Shown piece by piece: positions 30,152-41,283 of a stretch of 64,000 nt of DNA. Source of the stretch: Bog-756 sp963741055 (GTDB lineage Bacteria; Actinomycetota; Acidimicrobiia; Acidimicrobiales; RAAP-2); NCBI GenBank assembly GCA_963741055.1, contig CAVUGU010000009.1:62001-126000 (forward strand), in the 5' to 3' direction. Each line of letters opens with the position of its first letter. The first letter of the stretch is position 1. The notes beneath the pieces are model-generated. The model was not told the origin of the DNA. It was given only the letters and a program-made list of their open reading frames with translations, and ran no database searches. Both the position numbers and the translations under genes were made by a program.

Positions 30152-31583
30152 ATGACCGTGTCGGGCACCCTCCGTTCCACCTTCTTCGTCGACTCACCAC
30201 GAGTCGGTCGACGATCGCATCGCCATCGGCAAACGGGCGCGTGAGTTGGTACCGCGCCGGCGCCACGGCGAATGGGCGCCTGGGCCGGGACGGCCCGACG
30301 CGCTCTCCATCCTCGAGGACCAGGAGCGCACCCGGGTCCCCGACCTGGTGCCGATCCGTCACGGCCGGATGGCCGCCTCGGCCTTCGCCTACTACCGCGG
30401 CGCGGCCGCGGTGATGGCGTCGGACCTCGGGAGCGAGCCGCGCACCGGTCTCGACGTCCAGCTCTGCGGTGACGCGCACCTGGTCAACTTCGGCGGCTTC
30501 GCCGCTCCCGACCGGACCCTCGTCTTCGACGTCAACGACTTCGACGAGACCCTGCCGGGTCCTTTCGAATGGGACGTCAAGCGACTCGCGGCGAGCCTCG
30601 AGATCGCGGCTCGCGACCGAGAGATGCGCCGGAGCCTCCGACAGGAGGTGGTCGCCGCCGGTGCGCGCGCCTACCGCCTCGCCATCCGGGAGTTCGCCGG
30701 CATGCGCATGCTCGACGTCTGGTACTCGCGGCTCGACGTCGCCGCGATGAAGAGCCGGTGGGGCGGCGAGGCCAGCCAGACGACGGTCGAGAACATGCAG
30801 CGACTGGCGGCCAAGGCGGAGAGCAAGGACCAGCTCAAGGCCTTCGACAAGTTGACCCAGGCCGACGACGGCGTGGTCCGCTTCGTGAGCGACCCGCCCC
30901 TCTTGGTGCCGGTGTCGGAGTTGGCCGCCGGGATCGAGGTCGACTTCATCGAGGACACCGTCGGCAAGGCCCTCCGGTCCTACCGGAAGACCCTCGCCGG
31001 CGACCGCCGGCACCTGTTCGACAACTACCGGTTCGTCGACCTGGCCCGGAAGGTGGTCGGCGTCGGAAGCGTCGGGACCCGCTGCTGGGTCGCGCTCCTC
31101 CTCGGCCGTGACGAACACGATCCCCTCTTCATCCAGATCAAGGAGGCCGAGGCGTCGGTTCTCGAGCCGTATCTGAAGAAGAGCGAGTACGCGAACCACG
31201 GGCAACGGGTGGTCGAGGGTCAGCGGCTGATGCAGGCGGCGAGCGACATCCTTCTCGGATGGGACAACGTGCAGGGACTCGACGGGGAGACCCGCGACTA
31301 CTACATGCGTCAGCTGTGGGACTGGAAGGCCTCGGCCGACATCGCGACCATGCCGCTGGAGAACCTCTCGCTCTACGCGCAGATCTGCGGTTGGACGCTG
31401 GCCCGCGGACACGCGCGTTCGGGCGACGCGATCGCGATCGGTGCCTACCTCGGCACCGGCGACGTCTTCGACCGCTCGATCGTCGACTTCGCGGGCGCCT
31501 ACGCGGAGCAGAACGACCTCGACCACCGGCAACTCGTCGACGCGATCCACTCCGGAAAGGTCCAGGCGACCACCGGCGTCTGA
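30152..31583 (+). CDS. DUF2252 family protein, one frameshift near the start
   Basis: About 477 residues. The body from ELVPRRRHGEW is intact: LVPIRHGRMAASAFAYYRGA, LCGDAHLVNFGGFAAPDR and VFDVNDFDETLPGPFEWD are the DUF2252 signature, and they resemble the catalytic and metal-binding part of aminoglycoside-kinase-like folds (GDAHLxNFG; DFD). The first 27 codons from the ATG at 30152 need one indel near 30200 to join the main frame (HHESVDDRIAIGKRAREL). The biochemical function is unknown. It lies 43 bp after the AftD-like gene and may be cotranscribed with it. Confidence 0.85.
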
Positions 31584-31591
31584 GTCTCGAT

Positions 31592-31606
31592 CGGCGCCTC
31601 GCGCCG
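31592..31606. terminator. Small hairpin between convergent genes
   Basis: CGGCGC (31592-31597) and GCGCCG (31601-31606) form a 6-bp stem with a 3-nt loop in the 34-bp gap between the DUF2252 gene and the convergent flippase gene. There is no T-tract on either strand. Confidence 0.4.
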
Positions 31607-31617
31607 TCCGCTTCGTC

Positions 31618-33076
31618 CTAGTCGGCGTGCGCGGGATCCCGCAGCCACCGGCTCCCCCGGTGCCTCCGGTGGATCACCACGAACGCGGTTCCCATGGCGA
31701 TCGCCAGCGCCGCCTGTGCGATGAGGTCGGCCCGGGCCGTGGCGACGATCTTGCCTCCTGCCGCGGCGACCAGACCGACTGCGAGGGCGGAGCCGCCGAG
31801 GAGCAGGAAGACGATCCAGCGTGACCCGGTGCCGAAGAGGTAGTTGGTCACCAGCACCGAGAAGGAGAGGAACATCATGGCGACGACCAGCGTCGCGAAC
31901 GCGGGAGCCCCCGCGCTCAACTTGGCCGAGAAGATCAGCGTGAGGAATTGCTTGGGGACGAACTCGGCGATCAGCAGCAGGAGCGCGGCAGGTACCGCCA
32001 GGAAGATCAGGGTCACCCCGAGCTGGCGGACCGCATGGCCGCCCTCGTTCCATCTGATGGTGGCCTCGGGCAACAGGTAGGCACCGAGCGCGAGCGCACC
32101 GAAGACCAGTGCCTTCGACGCGACCGAGATCGCCGCGTACGGACCGACGTTCGAGTGGTCGAGCGCACCGAGCAGGATCACGTCGACGTTCTGGAGGAGA
32201 CCGAGGAGCGAGAGACCGACGAATGCGGCCGAGACGTCGAGGATCAGCCGCCTTCGGGCGAGGATCGAGTCCGCCTGGCCGTCGGGGCCGAGCACCTTCA
32301 CCGGCACCTTGGTCGGGTCCGCCCAGGCGCGGCTGGCGAGCCAGCGCGCCTGCACGGTGGCGACCACCTCTCCGACGAACACCCCGAACGCGTAGCCCCG
32401 GACCTCGGCGCCCGCGACCACCAGTGCGATCACGAAGACGGTCCGGACCCCACCCTCGATCAGCAGGTTCCCGGCAAGGGCCATGTAGCTGCGGTGTGCC
32501 TGGAGGAGTCCGCGGTCCACACAGAGCAGGATCCAGATGCCGGCCGCCACCAGGATCAGGAAGACCCCTTGGCTGTTGCCGAGCGAGAGCCAGCGCGCGA
32601 TCACTCCTTGGAGCGCGAAGACGACGATCACTTCGACCGCCAGCGCGAGGAGCACCAGCCGGTGGACCCGGGTGACCCACCGCTTGACCAGCTACCCCTG
32701 CCCGGATGCCTGCAGCGCGGTCACCCGCCGCACCACCCCGACCAGCACCGCCGGATCCGGGCAGCGAGACGATGAAGAACAGTCCGAGGAGTTGCGCGAT
32801 CTCCCCGTACTGACGAGGCGTGACCAGTCGTGCGACCGCCACCACCACCAGTGCCCCGGCTGCGTTGACGACCATCCCGGCGATGGCCACCGGACCCGCC
32901 TGGGTCAGTCCCGAGCGGACCGTGTCTCCCTTTCGTTCGAGCTCGGTCCCCGGTGCCGGCTCCTCCTCCGGCAGGGTGATCATCGGTCCGCCGGCCACCG
33001 CGATGCCGACGGCCGGTGCCATCGAGACCGACTCGGTCACCGGGTCGGTGACCGAGTCCACCTCCTCGAGAATCAC
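31618..33076 (-). CDS. Polysaccharide/lipid-linked oligosaccharide flippase (Wzx/MATE-like), frameshifted
   Basis: About 485 residues with 12-14 predicted membrane helices. A GTG at 33074-33076 overlaps a TGA in the upstream gene's likely frame (GTGA), followed by a 50-residue cytosolic lead and the first helix (AIAGMVVNAAGALVVVAVARL, then TPRQYGEIAQLLGLFF). Breaks occur near 32760, and near 32693 where an in-frame TAG appears. The remainder, LVLLALAVEVIVVFALQ through VDVILLGALDHSNVGPYAAI to the C-terminus, is continuous. VGPYAAISVASKAL matches the polysaccharide_synt family. It probably exports lipid-linked envelope saccharide made by neighbouring glycosyltransferases. Confidence 0.72.
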
Positions 33077-34505
33077 TCGTCGGAGCCCGGCGGAGGACGG
33101 CGGCCGTCGCCGTCGCCGAGCTCGCGAGCGGAACGAGGTCCTGGTGGGCGCCCTCGTCGCCGGCCGACACACCCGCTCGGGAGTGAGGCTCGCTCATACC
33201 GTGACGCCCTCCGGTGGCCGGACAACGGGATGGTCGCCCGAGTGGCGACGCGGCGGGTCTAGCACCTCTGCGGGTGGCCGGCCGACGAGCCAGGTCCAGA
33301 GTCGCGTCGAGTGCGACCGCGGCGAGGATCACGAGCGCCACCTCCGATTCGGAACGGAACCGGTAGCTTCCGTAGGTGACGAGCGCGGTGAGGGTGGTCA
33401 CGACGACCATCGCGACCAGGGGATAGACCGGCTCTCGCCGGCGACGGAGGATCACTCCTCCGGCGATCGCCGCGGCGGCCATCGGATAGAACCAGATCAG
33501 CCAGGCCTCGGACACCGGCACCGGCCAGGTCTCGAGAAAGTCCTGGTGGGCCGCGCGAAGCGGTGCATAGAGATCCCATTCGAGGCCGACCCGCTCGATC
33601 GCCACCTCGAAGGCCCGGGCGGGATGTGCCTCGACGTAGCGGCGAGCCTTGGCCTCCCAGTAGGCGCCGATGTCCGACTCGTCGTCGCTCTTCGGGAACC
33701 GGCCGGGCAGTACGCAGGTGTAGCACCACGACGCGGTGAGGGGCCCTGCGTAGGTCGAAGGGTTGTTGGCGGCCGCAAGGGTGATCGGCAACTGGTCGGA
33801 GAGGGTCACCGGATGGTGGAACGTGGCGAGGTTGCGGCCGACCCACGGCAGCATCGGCGCGATCGCCACCGCGACGGCGAGGGCGCACAACGATGCTCGC
33901 CGGCGCCACGCCATCCCCCGCTGCCAGAGCACCGTCGGGAGCGCCACCAGAGGTACGAGGAGGACCAGCTCCGCGCGGGTGAGCGCGCAGAGCCCGCAGA
34001 GCAGGCCGAGCGTCGCGACCCGCAGGGGCGTGCACTGGCGGAAACAGCGGTTGGCCGAGAGGATCACCAACGCGGCCAGCAGCATCACCAGAGCCTCGGA
34101 CATCACCTCGCCGTCGAAGACCCAGAACCCGGGGTAGAGAGCGGCCAGCACCGCCGCGATCACCCCGGCGCGAGGGCCGGCCAGGTCGCGGGTCACCAAT
34201 GCGGTCGCCACGATCGTCGCCGTCCCCACCAGGCAGACGAGCACCAATTGCGCCCCGAGCGTGCCGAGGCCCACCGCGTCCCCTGCCGTGAGCAGAAGGG
34301 TGAACAGGGGCGGGTGTTGCGCGGAGGGGACCAGGGCGGCGGAATGATGGCGCGCGGTCGCCACGAAGGGGTTGGCGAACCAGTGGCCCTCGAGGTTCAG
34401 GCGCGCCTGCCCGTGGTAGTAGAGGGCGTCACCTTGGAGCGGCGCACCCGCCTTGACCACGAAGGCGTAGATCAGCCGGATCGCGAGTCCGACCGCAGCT
34501 CGCAC
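33073..34505 (-). CDS. Multi-membrane glycosyltransferase, ArnT/PMT-like (GT-C fold)
   Basis: About 475 residues with a GT-C layout: a first helix (VGLAIRLIYAFVVKAG), then an extracellular loop with the acidic pair expected near the start (GAPLQGDALYYHGQARL), then ten or so membrane segments. It probably moves a sugar from a polyprenyl-phosphate carrier on the outer face of the membrane. Its frame runs on into the following gene without a stop. A single indel near the end would give the stop at 33073-33075 overlapping the flippase start, or alternatively a stop at 33259. The start is uncertain; the GTG at 34505 lacks a clear ribosome site. Confidence 0.7.
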
Positions 34506-34565
34506 CCGCGACCCACCAGACGAAGGCGTGCCCCTGTCGGGCCGCCGCTCGGCCCCCCTCTTCCA

Positions 34566-36137
34566 CTACCTCGCGGCGGTGCCGGCTCCGACGGCGCGTC
34601 GCGGGTAGACCGGCGCGTCGCGGCCGGTCGGGCTCGACGATGCAGAGCGCGAGACCCGCTCGTCGCTCGTCTCGTGGTACTCCTCCTCGACGTTGACCGA
34701 CCAGATGTCGTGGTCGGCACCGTGGATGTTCTCGACGGTGAGCATCGCCGTGTACATCGAGTGGTCCTGATTGTTGTACTTGTGCATGCCGTTCCGCCCG
34801 ACCGGGTGGACATTGGGCGCGTGGCTCTCGAACCAGCGGCGGATGACCTCGACGTTCTCGCGATAGACGTCGTCGTAGACCGGGTAGGCCTTCGGCATCC
34901 GGACCACGTAGCCGGCCTCGACGTCGGGCGCCTCGACCAGTCCGATGGTGGCCAGCTCCTTGGTGGCGAGCGCGATCAGCTCCTCGTCGCTCGCGCTCCA
35001 GAGGTCGTCACCCTCGTTCACGAAGTACTCCAGCCCGAGACAGGAGCGTCCGTCCTTCACCAGGTACGGCGACCACGAGCCGAAATTCTGGATCCGGCCC
35101 ACCCTCACGTCGGGGGCATGGATGTAGATCCAGTTGTCCGGGAAGCTGCGCTCCTCGGGGACCACCAGCGCCACGGTCAGGAAGTCGCGGTAGTGGAGGT
35201 CGTCCGCGGCACGCAGCACCTCGTCGGGCACCGGCGGGTCGACGATCCGGGCCAGCGCGGTCAGCGGCATCGAGGAGATGACGTGCGAAACGTCGAGCCG
35301 CTCGGTTCCGGAGCCGTCGGCCACGGTCACCGCGACCGCTTTGCCGTCGTCGACGTGCACACGCACGGCCGAGGTCTCCATCCGGAGTCGCCCGCCCATG
35401 TCGACCACCCGCTCGGCGCACCGCTCCCACATCATCCCCGGTCCGTACTTCGGGTACTGGAACTCGTCGATGAGGCTGGTGACCTGCTTCGAAGCGCTGC
35501 GACGCCGCCCGATCACCGAAGAGCGGACCGGCTCCCACACCGCGTTCCAGAGCGACATGCCCTTGATCCGCTGCGCGCCCCAATCCGCGGACAGCTCCGA
35601 CGCGGGGATCCCCCAGACCTTCTCGTTGTAGGTCTTGAAGAAGTGGCGGTAGAGGCGCCAGCCGTAGTTGGAGACGATGTAGCCCTCGAGCGTCGAGCGG
35701 TCCTTCGGCGGGCGGATCCGCACCCAGAGGAACGAGAGCCCGCAACGGATCGCCTCGATGATCCCGAGATTGGAGAGGGCGTTGCCGAGCTTGATCGGGT
35801 AGTCGTAGAACTTGCCGCGGTAGAAGATGCGGCTCATCCGGGGGCGCAGCAGGAAATCGTCCTCCGGCAGGATCTCGTGCCAGAACTCCTCGACCGGCTT
35901 GACCTTGGTGAAGAACCGGTGGCCCCCGATGTCGAAGCGCCAACCATCTCGAACGACGGTCCGGCTGATCCCACCGACCACGTTGTCCGCTTCGACGACG
36001 ACCGCCCGGTCACCTGCGGAGACCAGCCGGTAGGCGGCGGTCAGCCCCGCGGGGCCGCCGCCGATGACCACCACCGGGGGGTCGCTCGGCGAGTGGTCCC
36101 CGTGCTCGCCGGCGGCTCGATCTGTCGGTGGTGCCAT
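34566..36137 (-). CDS. FAD-dependent NAD(P)-binding oxidoreductase, UDP-galactopyranose mutase-like
   Basis: A 523-residue flavoprotein. Dinucleotide motif VVVIGGGPAGLTAAYRL (about 23-39) is followed by VVEADNVVGGISRTV and DIGGHRFFTKVKPVEEFW, typical of the amine-oxidase/protoporphyrinogen-oxidase-like group that includes UDP-galactopyranose mutase. The C-terminal flavin-binding end is VGRNGMHKYNNQDHSMYTAM. The frame is intact and starts at the ATG at 36135-36137 after GAGAGAGG. Being among envelope glycosyltransferases suggests sugar-ring or lipid-carrier chemistry. The substrate is unproven. Confidence 0.8.
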   Translation of the reverse strand: MAPPTDRAAGEHGDHSPSDPPVVVIGGGPAGLTAAYRLVSAGDRAVVVEADNVVGGISRTVVRDGWRFDIGGHRFFTKVKPVEEFWHEILPEDDFLLRPRMSRIFYRGKFYDYPIKLGNALSNLGIIEAIRCGLSFLWVRIRPPKDRSTLEGYIVSNYGWRLYRHFFKTYNEKVWGIPASELSADWGAQRIKGMSLWNAVWEPVRSSVIGRRRSASKQVTSLIDEFQYPKYGPGMMWERCAERVVDMGGRLRMETSAVRVHVDDGKAVAVTVADGSGTERLDVSHVISSMPLTALARIVDPPVPDEVLRAADDLHYRDFLTVALVVPEERSFPDNWIYIHAPDVRVGRIQNFGSWSPYLVKDGRSCLGLEYFVNEGDDLWSASDEELIALATKELATIGLVEAPDVEAGYVVRMPKAYPVYDDVYRENVEVIRRWFESHAPNVHPVGRNGMHKYNNQDHSMYTAMLTVENIHGADHDIWSVNVEEEYHETSDERVSRSASSSPTGRDAPVYPRRAVGAGTAAR

Positions 36138-36402
36138 TCGGCGTGTTCCGTCCTCTCTCCACTTCTTCTCTGTGCCCGGGGACGGGCCCAGCGAACCCCG
36201 CCTCCACGACCTCGGCGAACGGGACCTGGTGCCGACCAGAGGCCGACGGCGCAGCGAACGTCTCGGTCCCACGCTGGCACGCGACCGGAGACCCGCCTCC
36301 AACGGGTCCCAACTGGCTGCCGCCCGACGAGGCACCTCCGAGGGTGGACTGCGTTGCCGAGGATACTTGGTCGTCCGGCCGGGACGGGTGGACGCCCGCC
36401 GG

Positions 36403-37619
36403 TTACGGCACGACGATCCCGACGAAGGCCAGATAGGCGTAGCCGGCCATCGCGACCGCCGAGCCGATGAGCACCACCATCTCGACCGAGCGACGTGCGG
36501 TCAGCGTCGAGGCGGCGATCACCAGCGGGAAGGCCCCGAGCGCGTAGCGCTCGAAGGAATCGAGGTTGGAGCTGGTGAGCGAGACCGCGAGCACCGCGGC
36601 GGCGAAGGCGCCGTAGGAGACCGGCAACCGGGCGAACGCAACGACCAGCAGCACGACGCACAGCACCACCCAGGGGATGTGCAGGGCGCTCCCGAGGTGG
36701 TGGCCGTGAAGCACCGAGGTCGCGTTGTGCCACATCGCGGCGAAGGGTGCGGCGAGCGGGCCGCGGTGCCCTCCTTGCTGCTGGACGCGGAGCGGGAGCC
36801 AGGGGTCGCCGAATTGCGCGCCGACCCAGCCGAGGTAGGCGCCTGCCCCGGCCAGCGGCGCGAGCACCGCCGCGCCGGTCGGCGATCCAGCGCATCCCGC
36901 TTCGCCGGTCGCGTCGGGTCCGCCAGACCTCGATGACCACCGGCACCACCAGCAGCAAGCCGAGCGGTCGCAGGCCACCCGCGAGCAGACCGGTTGCCGC
37001 GGCCCACCACCACCGTGACTTCCGAGCCGCCAGCAGCGTGACGATCGCGCAGAGCAGGAGCGCGGCGTCCGCGTACCCGAGCACCAGTGAGTACGCGGCA
37101 GGTGCCAGCGCGAGCAGCCAGACCGAGCGGCGGGCGAGCGCCGCGTCGCCGAGGTCGCTCCGCACGAGGACCACCAAGGCGGCCATCGCCGCGAGGGCGC
37201 AAAGGTTGGCGAGCAGCACGAGCGCAGGGCCCACGCCCATGCCGGGCACCCATCCGAGGAGACGGGCGGCGAAGGGGTACACCGGGAAGAAGCGAACCGA
37301 CTGCGCCCCGCTCGAGACGTAACCGTGACGGGCGATCGACACGTACCAGCCCGCGTCCCAGGCGAGCAGTCCCTGGTGGACCCTGGCCGCGGCACCGGGG
37401 TTGTGGGGGCGGACGGTGGCCACGGTCGCGTGGGCGAGCCCGAGACTGGCCAGCACCACCGCCCGTGCCGACCAGCCAGGCGGGGAGCACTTCGACCACC
37501 GTGCGCACGAACACTCGGGCCTCGCCGGCGAACCGGTCGCGGCGGGCACGGCGGATCGTCCCGGACGAAGCTCCGCCGGGTCGCTCGAGCTCGACGACCG
37601 CGTGCTGCTCGGCGGTCAC
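36403..37619 (-). CDS. Mannosyltransferase-like membrane protein (PIG-V type GT-C), frameshifted
   Basis: About 405 residues. The GTG at 37617-37619 starts TAEQHAVVELERPGGAS; a slip near 37450 joins ARAVVLASLGLAHATVATV and LLAWDAGWYVSIARHGY, whose WDAGWY motif is the donor/metal-binding signature of the PIG-V mannosyltransferase family. SVRFFPVYPFAARLLG follows. A second slip near 36870 leads to AGAYLGWVGAQFGDPWLPLR and the last helices, with a stop at 36403. It lies five bases after the upstream glycosyltransferase stop. It probably adds a sugar, perhaps mannose, to a lipid-linked glycan outside the membrane. Confidence 0.75.
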
Positions 37620-37624
37620 CGCGA

Positions 37625-39368
37625 TCAGTGGTTCACAGGCGTGAACTGCATCAGCCACATCGGCTGGTAGTAGGTGACGTCGTCGCCGATCACCAGCTCG
37701 CTGACCCGGTAATGGGGATTGGCCTGCAGGGTCTCGACGACGTGCTCGCAGCGGAGCCCGTAGCCCTGGTAGCCGCCGGCCCACACCACGAAGATCTGCC
37801 GGTCGGCCCGCGCGGCGTCCGATTCCAGGCCGACCGCGAAGTCGGCGGGTGAGGCGGCTTGCACCGCGGCCTCGTAGTCGACCCAGTTGACGTACTCCGG
37901 ACCGGTCGCCCGCGGGAAGGTGGTCTGGCGGTACTGCCCCGCCGGCAGGAGACGGTTCACCGCCGGCCCGAGCTGGTCGGGGCAGTAGGCGATCACGTCG
38001 CCGGGATGCGCGCTCTGTCGGATCGCGGCCGCGACCTGACCGGCCTGGGTCCGGTTGGTGTAGACGTTCGGCACCGAGCCGGCGAACCCCGCCGCGATCG
38101 CGACGGCCAGTACGCCCACCCGCACCCTCCGGTCCTGGAAGACGGTGAGCCCGAGGGCGACCAGGAGGATCAGCGGGATGAAGATCACCGACGCATAGCG
38201 CGGATCGAACGCGCTGTTGGTGAGCAGGCCGCCTGCGATGGCGGCTGCGTAGGTACCGGCGATGACGATGGCGAACGGGCGGCCGAGCGGACGGGTGCGG
38301 ATGTCGAGATCGATGTGGCGCCGGTCGGTGGCGATCCCGAACAGGCCGAGGCCCGGCCAGTGCGAAGAAGATCAGCGCGAGCGCACGTCCCTGGCTGGTG
38401 CTCCCTCCGGCGAACTGGGCGATCGAGCTGACCGCCGCGCCGAAGCTGGCCGGCGTGGACCACGGCGTACCGGTGTGCCGCGACTGGAAGACGAACGTCG
38501 GCAGCCAGGGCGCGAACGCGAGCAGCCCGACCGCGCCGGCGATCAGACAGGCCTTGGCTCCGGCCCGCCACTCCGGGCGTCCCCGCCACGCCTGCCAGAC
38601 CAGCCAGAGCGCCACGGTCCCGACCAGGTAGATCGACCAGTAGTGGGTGTAGAGGAGCAGGGCGACGACGGCGCCGACCGCGATCAGGTTCCACGGTCGC
38701 GGGCGCACCAACGCCCGGTCGAGGGCGAGGAACCCGGCCACGGTCAAGAACGCGACCAAGGAGTACATCCGCGCTTCGGTGTCGTAGCGGACGGCGAACG
38801 GAGACGAGGCGACGAGGAGCATGGCCGCCCAGCCGACGGTGCGACCGCCGAGCCGGCGGCCGGCCAACCAGGCGAGTGGCACGGTCGCCACCCCGATCAC
38901 GCCCGGCAGGGCGCGCACCGCCAGGTCCGACGTCCCGAACACGCCCATCCAGAAGTGGAGGAGGACGTAGAAGAGCGGAGGAGCCCCGTCCCGGCGGAGG
39001 AGCGAGGGCAGGTCGTGGAGGGGTTGGCCGGCGATGTTGACGGTCAGCGCCTCGTCGAGCCAGAGGTCCGACCTCGTCCAGAATCGGAGGACGAGCCCCG
39101 CGACGAGGATCACCCCGGTGGCGATCACGAACAGGCGGACCGTCCGTTCGCCGAACGGCCGCCCTTGCGGATCGGGTGCGGCGACGGCGGTGCCCCGGCC
39201 CGCTCCGCTCCCCCCGGCGCGCTCCTCGGTGCCCTTCGCCCCCGCCTCCGAAGAGGTGCGGTCGGCCGCTTCCCCGTCCTCGATCGGGCGTGTGGACTCC
39301 CCGGGACGTGTCGGAGCGACCGGCCCGGCCTCCGCTACCGAGGAGGACCCGGTGGGAGGTGCGTCCAT
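37625..39368 (-). CDS. Glycosyltransferase family 39-like (PMT_2) membrane protein, one frameshift
   Basis: About 580 residues. A low-complexity, acidic N-terminal 75 residues precede the first helix (VRLFVIATGVILVAGLVLRF). The GT-C acidic motif TRSDLWLDEALTVNIAG and SLLRRDGAPPLFYVLLHFW match PMT_2/ArnT families. A slip near 38360 separates ALALIFFALAG from the continuation AIAGGLLTNSAFDPRYASV. The end QPMWLMQFTPVNH stops at 37625. The start is unclear: ATG at 39368 or upstream ATG at 39428. It is head of the minus-strand glycosyltransferase run and divergent from the peptide-binding gene. Confidence 0.78.
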
Positions 39369-39561
39369 GGCCCGAATGGTATCCAGGCTGTGGCGCAGGG
39401 TGGGCGAGTCAGGCGGCTTGTGCACCATGGACCCTGGGCATACTTGGCGGTAACGTGCCCCCCGAAATCGACGCGGCTGTGAGAGAGTCGTCCGACGTCG
39501 TAGCAGCGGCATCGGACCGAAGCGAAACCGCACCGAGCATCCGAAGGTAAGGGGGGAGCAG

Positions 39562-41252
39562 GTGAAAGGGCGCAGAGAGATCGATCGGCGCAGCTTCTTG
39601 TCCCGCAGCGCGGTGACAGGGGGCGCGGTGGCGCTCGGCGCGATGGCCCCGGCGGCCCTCGCCGGCTGTTCGTCCGGTTCGAGCGGATCACCGACCACCT
39701 CCAGCGGGTCGAAGCCGGGTGTCGGGAGCGGCAACCCGGTCCGGGGCGGTGCCCTCACCGTCGCCGTCCTCGCCGACATCGACGGCTTCTATCCGCCGAC
39801 CAACCACTGGGACACCAACGGCTTCAACTACGCCAACGCGATCTACGACCCGCTGATGGCGGTCGCGGCGGACGGCAGCATCCAGGGGTACCTGGCCGAG
39901 TCGATGACCCCCAACTCGACCTTCGACACCTGGACGATGACCCTCCGCTCGGGGATCAAGTTCCACGACGGCTCCGATCTGACCGCGGCGGTGGTCAAGG
40001 CCAACTACGACGCGCTGCTCACCTCCGCCCTCACCGGCCCGGCCCTCAAACAGGTGACCTCGGTCACCGCGACGGGTGACCTGACGGTGGTGTTCGCGCT
40101 CGACGGCGCCCAACCCGTTGTTCCCGGCCGGGCTCACCACCCAGGTCGGCTACGTGGTGGCCGAGTCGATGATCCACCAGGCGCAGGCCAACCCCAACAG
40201 CGCGCCCACTCCCGGTGGGCACCGGGCCCTTCGCCTTCCAGCAGTGGCAGCCCAACAGCTCCTTCAGCGCGACCCGCAACCCGAACTACTGGCGGTCGGG
40301 CCTTCCCTACCTCGAGCAGATCACCTTCAAACCCATCCCCGACACCACCCAGCGCGAGGCCACGCTGCGCAGCGGCGGCGTCGACATGATCCAGTCGACC
40401 GATCCCAACACCATCATGCGCTTCTCCGGATCGGGCGGAAGCGGCTTCCAGGTGGTCGACTCGGTGAACGGGGTGATCGGCCAGCCGACCGTCGCGTTCA
40501 TCATGCTCAACTGCGAGACCGCCCCCACCAACGACCTCCGGGTCCGCCAGGCGCTGGCCAAGGCGACCGACACCGCGGAGATCCGAAAGATCTACGACGC
40601 GGGCTTCGGCGGCCCGATCAACGGCCTGTTCCTCTCCAACTCGCCCTACTACAGCAACACCGGCTTCCCGACGTACGACCCGACAGCGGCACGCCAGCTG
40701 ATCAACGAGTACAAGGCCGAGCACGGGACCCCGAGCTTGAAGCTCATCACCATCCCCGACCCCCTCTACATCAAGCTCATCCAGATCATCCAGCAGATGT
40801 GGGAGCAGGTCGGCGTCACCGTCACCCTCGGCGAGGTGGAACAGGCGACGATCATCACCGACTTCATCACCGGCGAGTTCCAGGCCGCCACCGTCTACCA
40901 ATTCGGGGCGGTCACTCCGGACCTCAACTACGTGTGGTTCTCCTCGACCACCGTGTCCCCGGTCGGGAGCATCGGCCTCAACTTCCCCCGCAACTCGGAT
41001 CCGCAGATCGAGACCGCGCTCCTCACCGGTCGCCACACCACCGACCAGGCGACCCGGAACAAGGCGTACCAGACGGTGAACGAGCGGCTCGCCGTGGACC
41101 TCCCCTACATCTGGCTCTCGCAGTACTTCTTCTCCGAGGTCGCAGAGAGCCGGGTACAGAACTTCGCCAACCCGACGCTTCCCAACGGATCTCCGGGGTA
41201 CGCCTTCGACGAGGGCATCTTCTTCCCGACGCAGATCTGGATGGCCGGATAG
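39562..41252 (+). CDS. Oligopeptide ABC transporter substrate-binding lipoprotein, two frameshifts
   Basis: About 562 residues. A strong ribosome site (AAGGGGGGAG) precedes the GTG at 39562. The signal is twin-arginine (DRRSFLSRSA) with lipobox ALAGC (Cys at about residue 34) and a Ser/Gly-rich linker, so it is probably a Tat-exported lipoprotein. The family-5 body shows IYDPLMAVAADGSIQGYLAE and SGIKFHDGSDLTAA. Slips near 40105 and 40215 precede VGTGPFAFQQWQPNSSF. The remainder to the stop at 41252 is continuous. First gene of a complete Opp/Dpp operon (next gene 31 bp on). Confidence 0.88.
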
Positions 41253-41283
41253 CGGTCAGGCCGACCGCCCGACACGCGATGCG

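Noticed and set aside
32721..34505. Glycosyltransferase frame running on through the flippase N-terminus
   Set aside because: The extension lacks hydrophobic segments, and the flippase helices are read in a different frame.
32820..36470. Very long plus-strand open frame opposite the glycosyltransferase genes
   Set aside because: His/Arg/Asp-rich composition is typical of antisense frames in high-GC DNA; the opposite strand carries recognised families.
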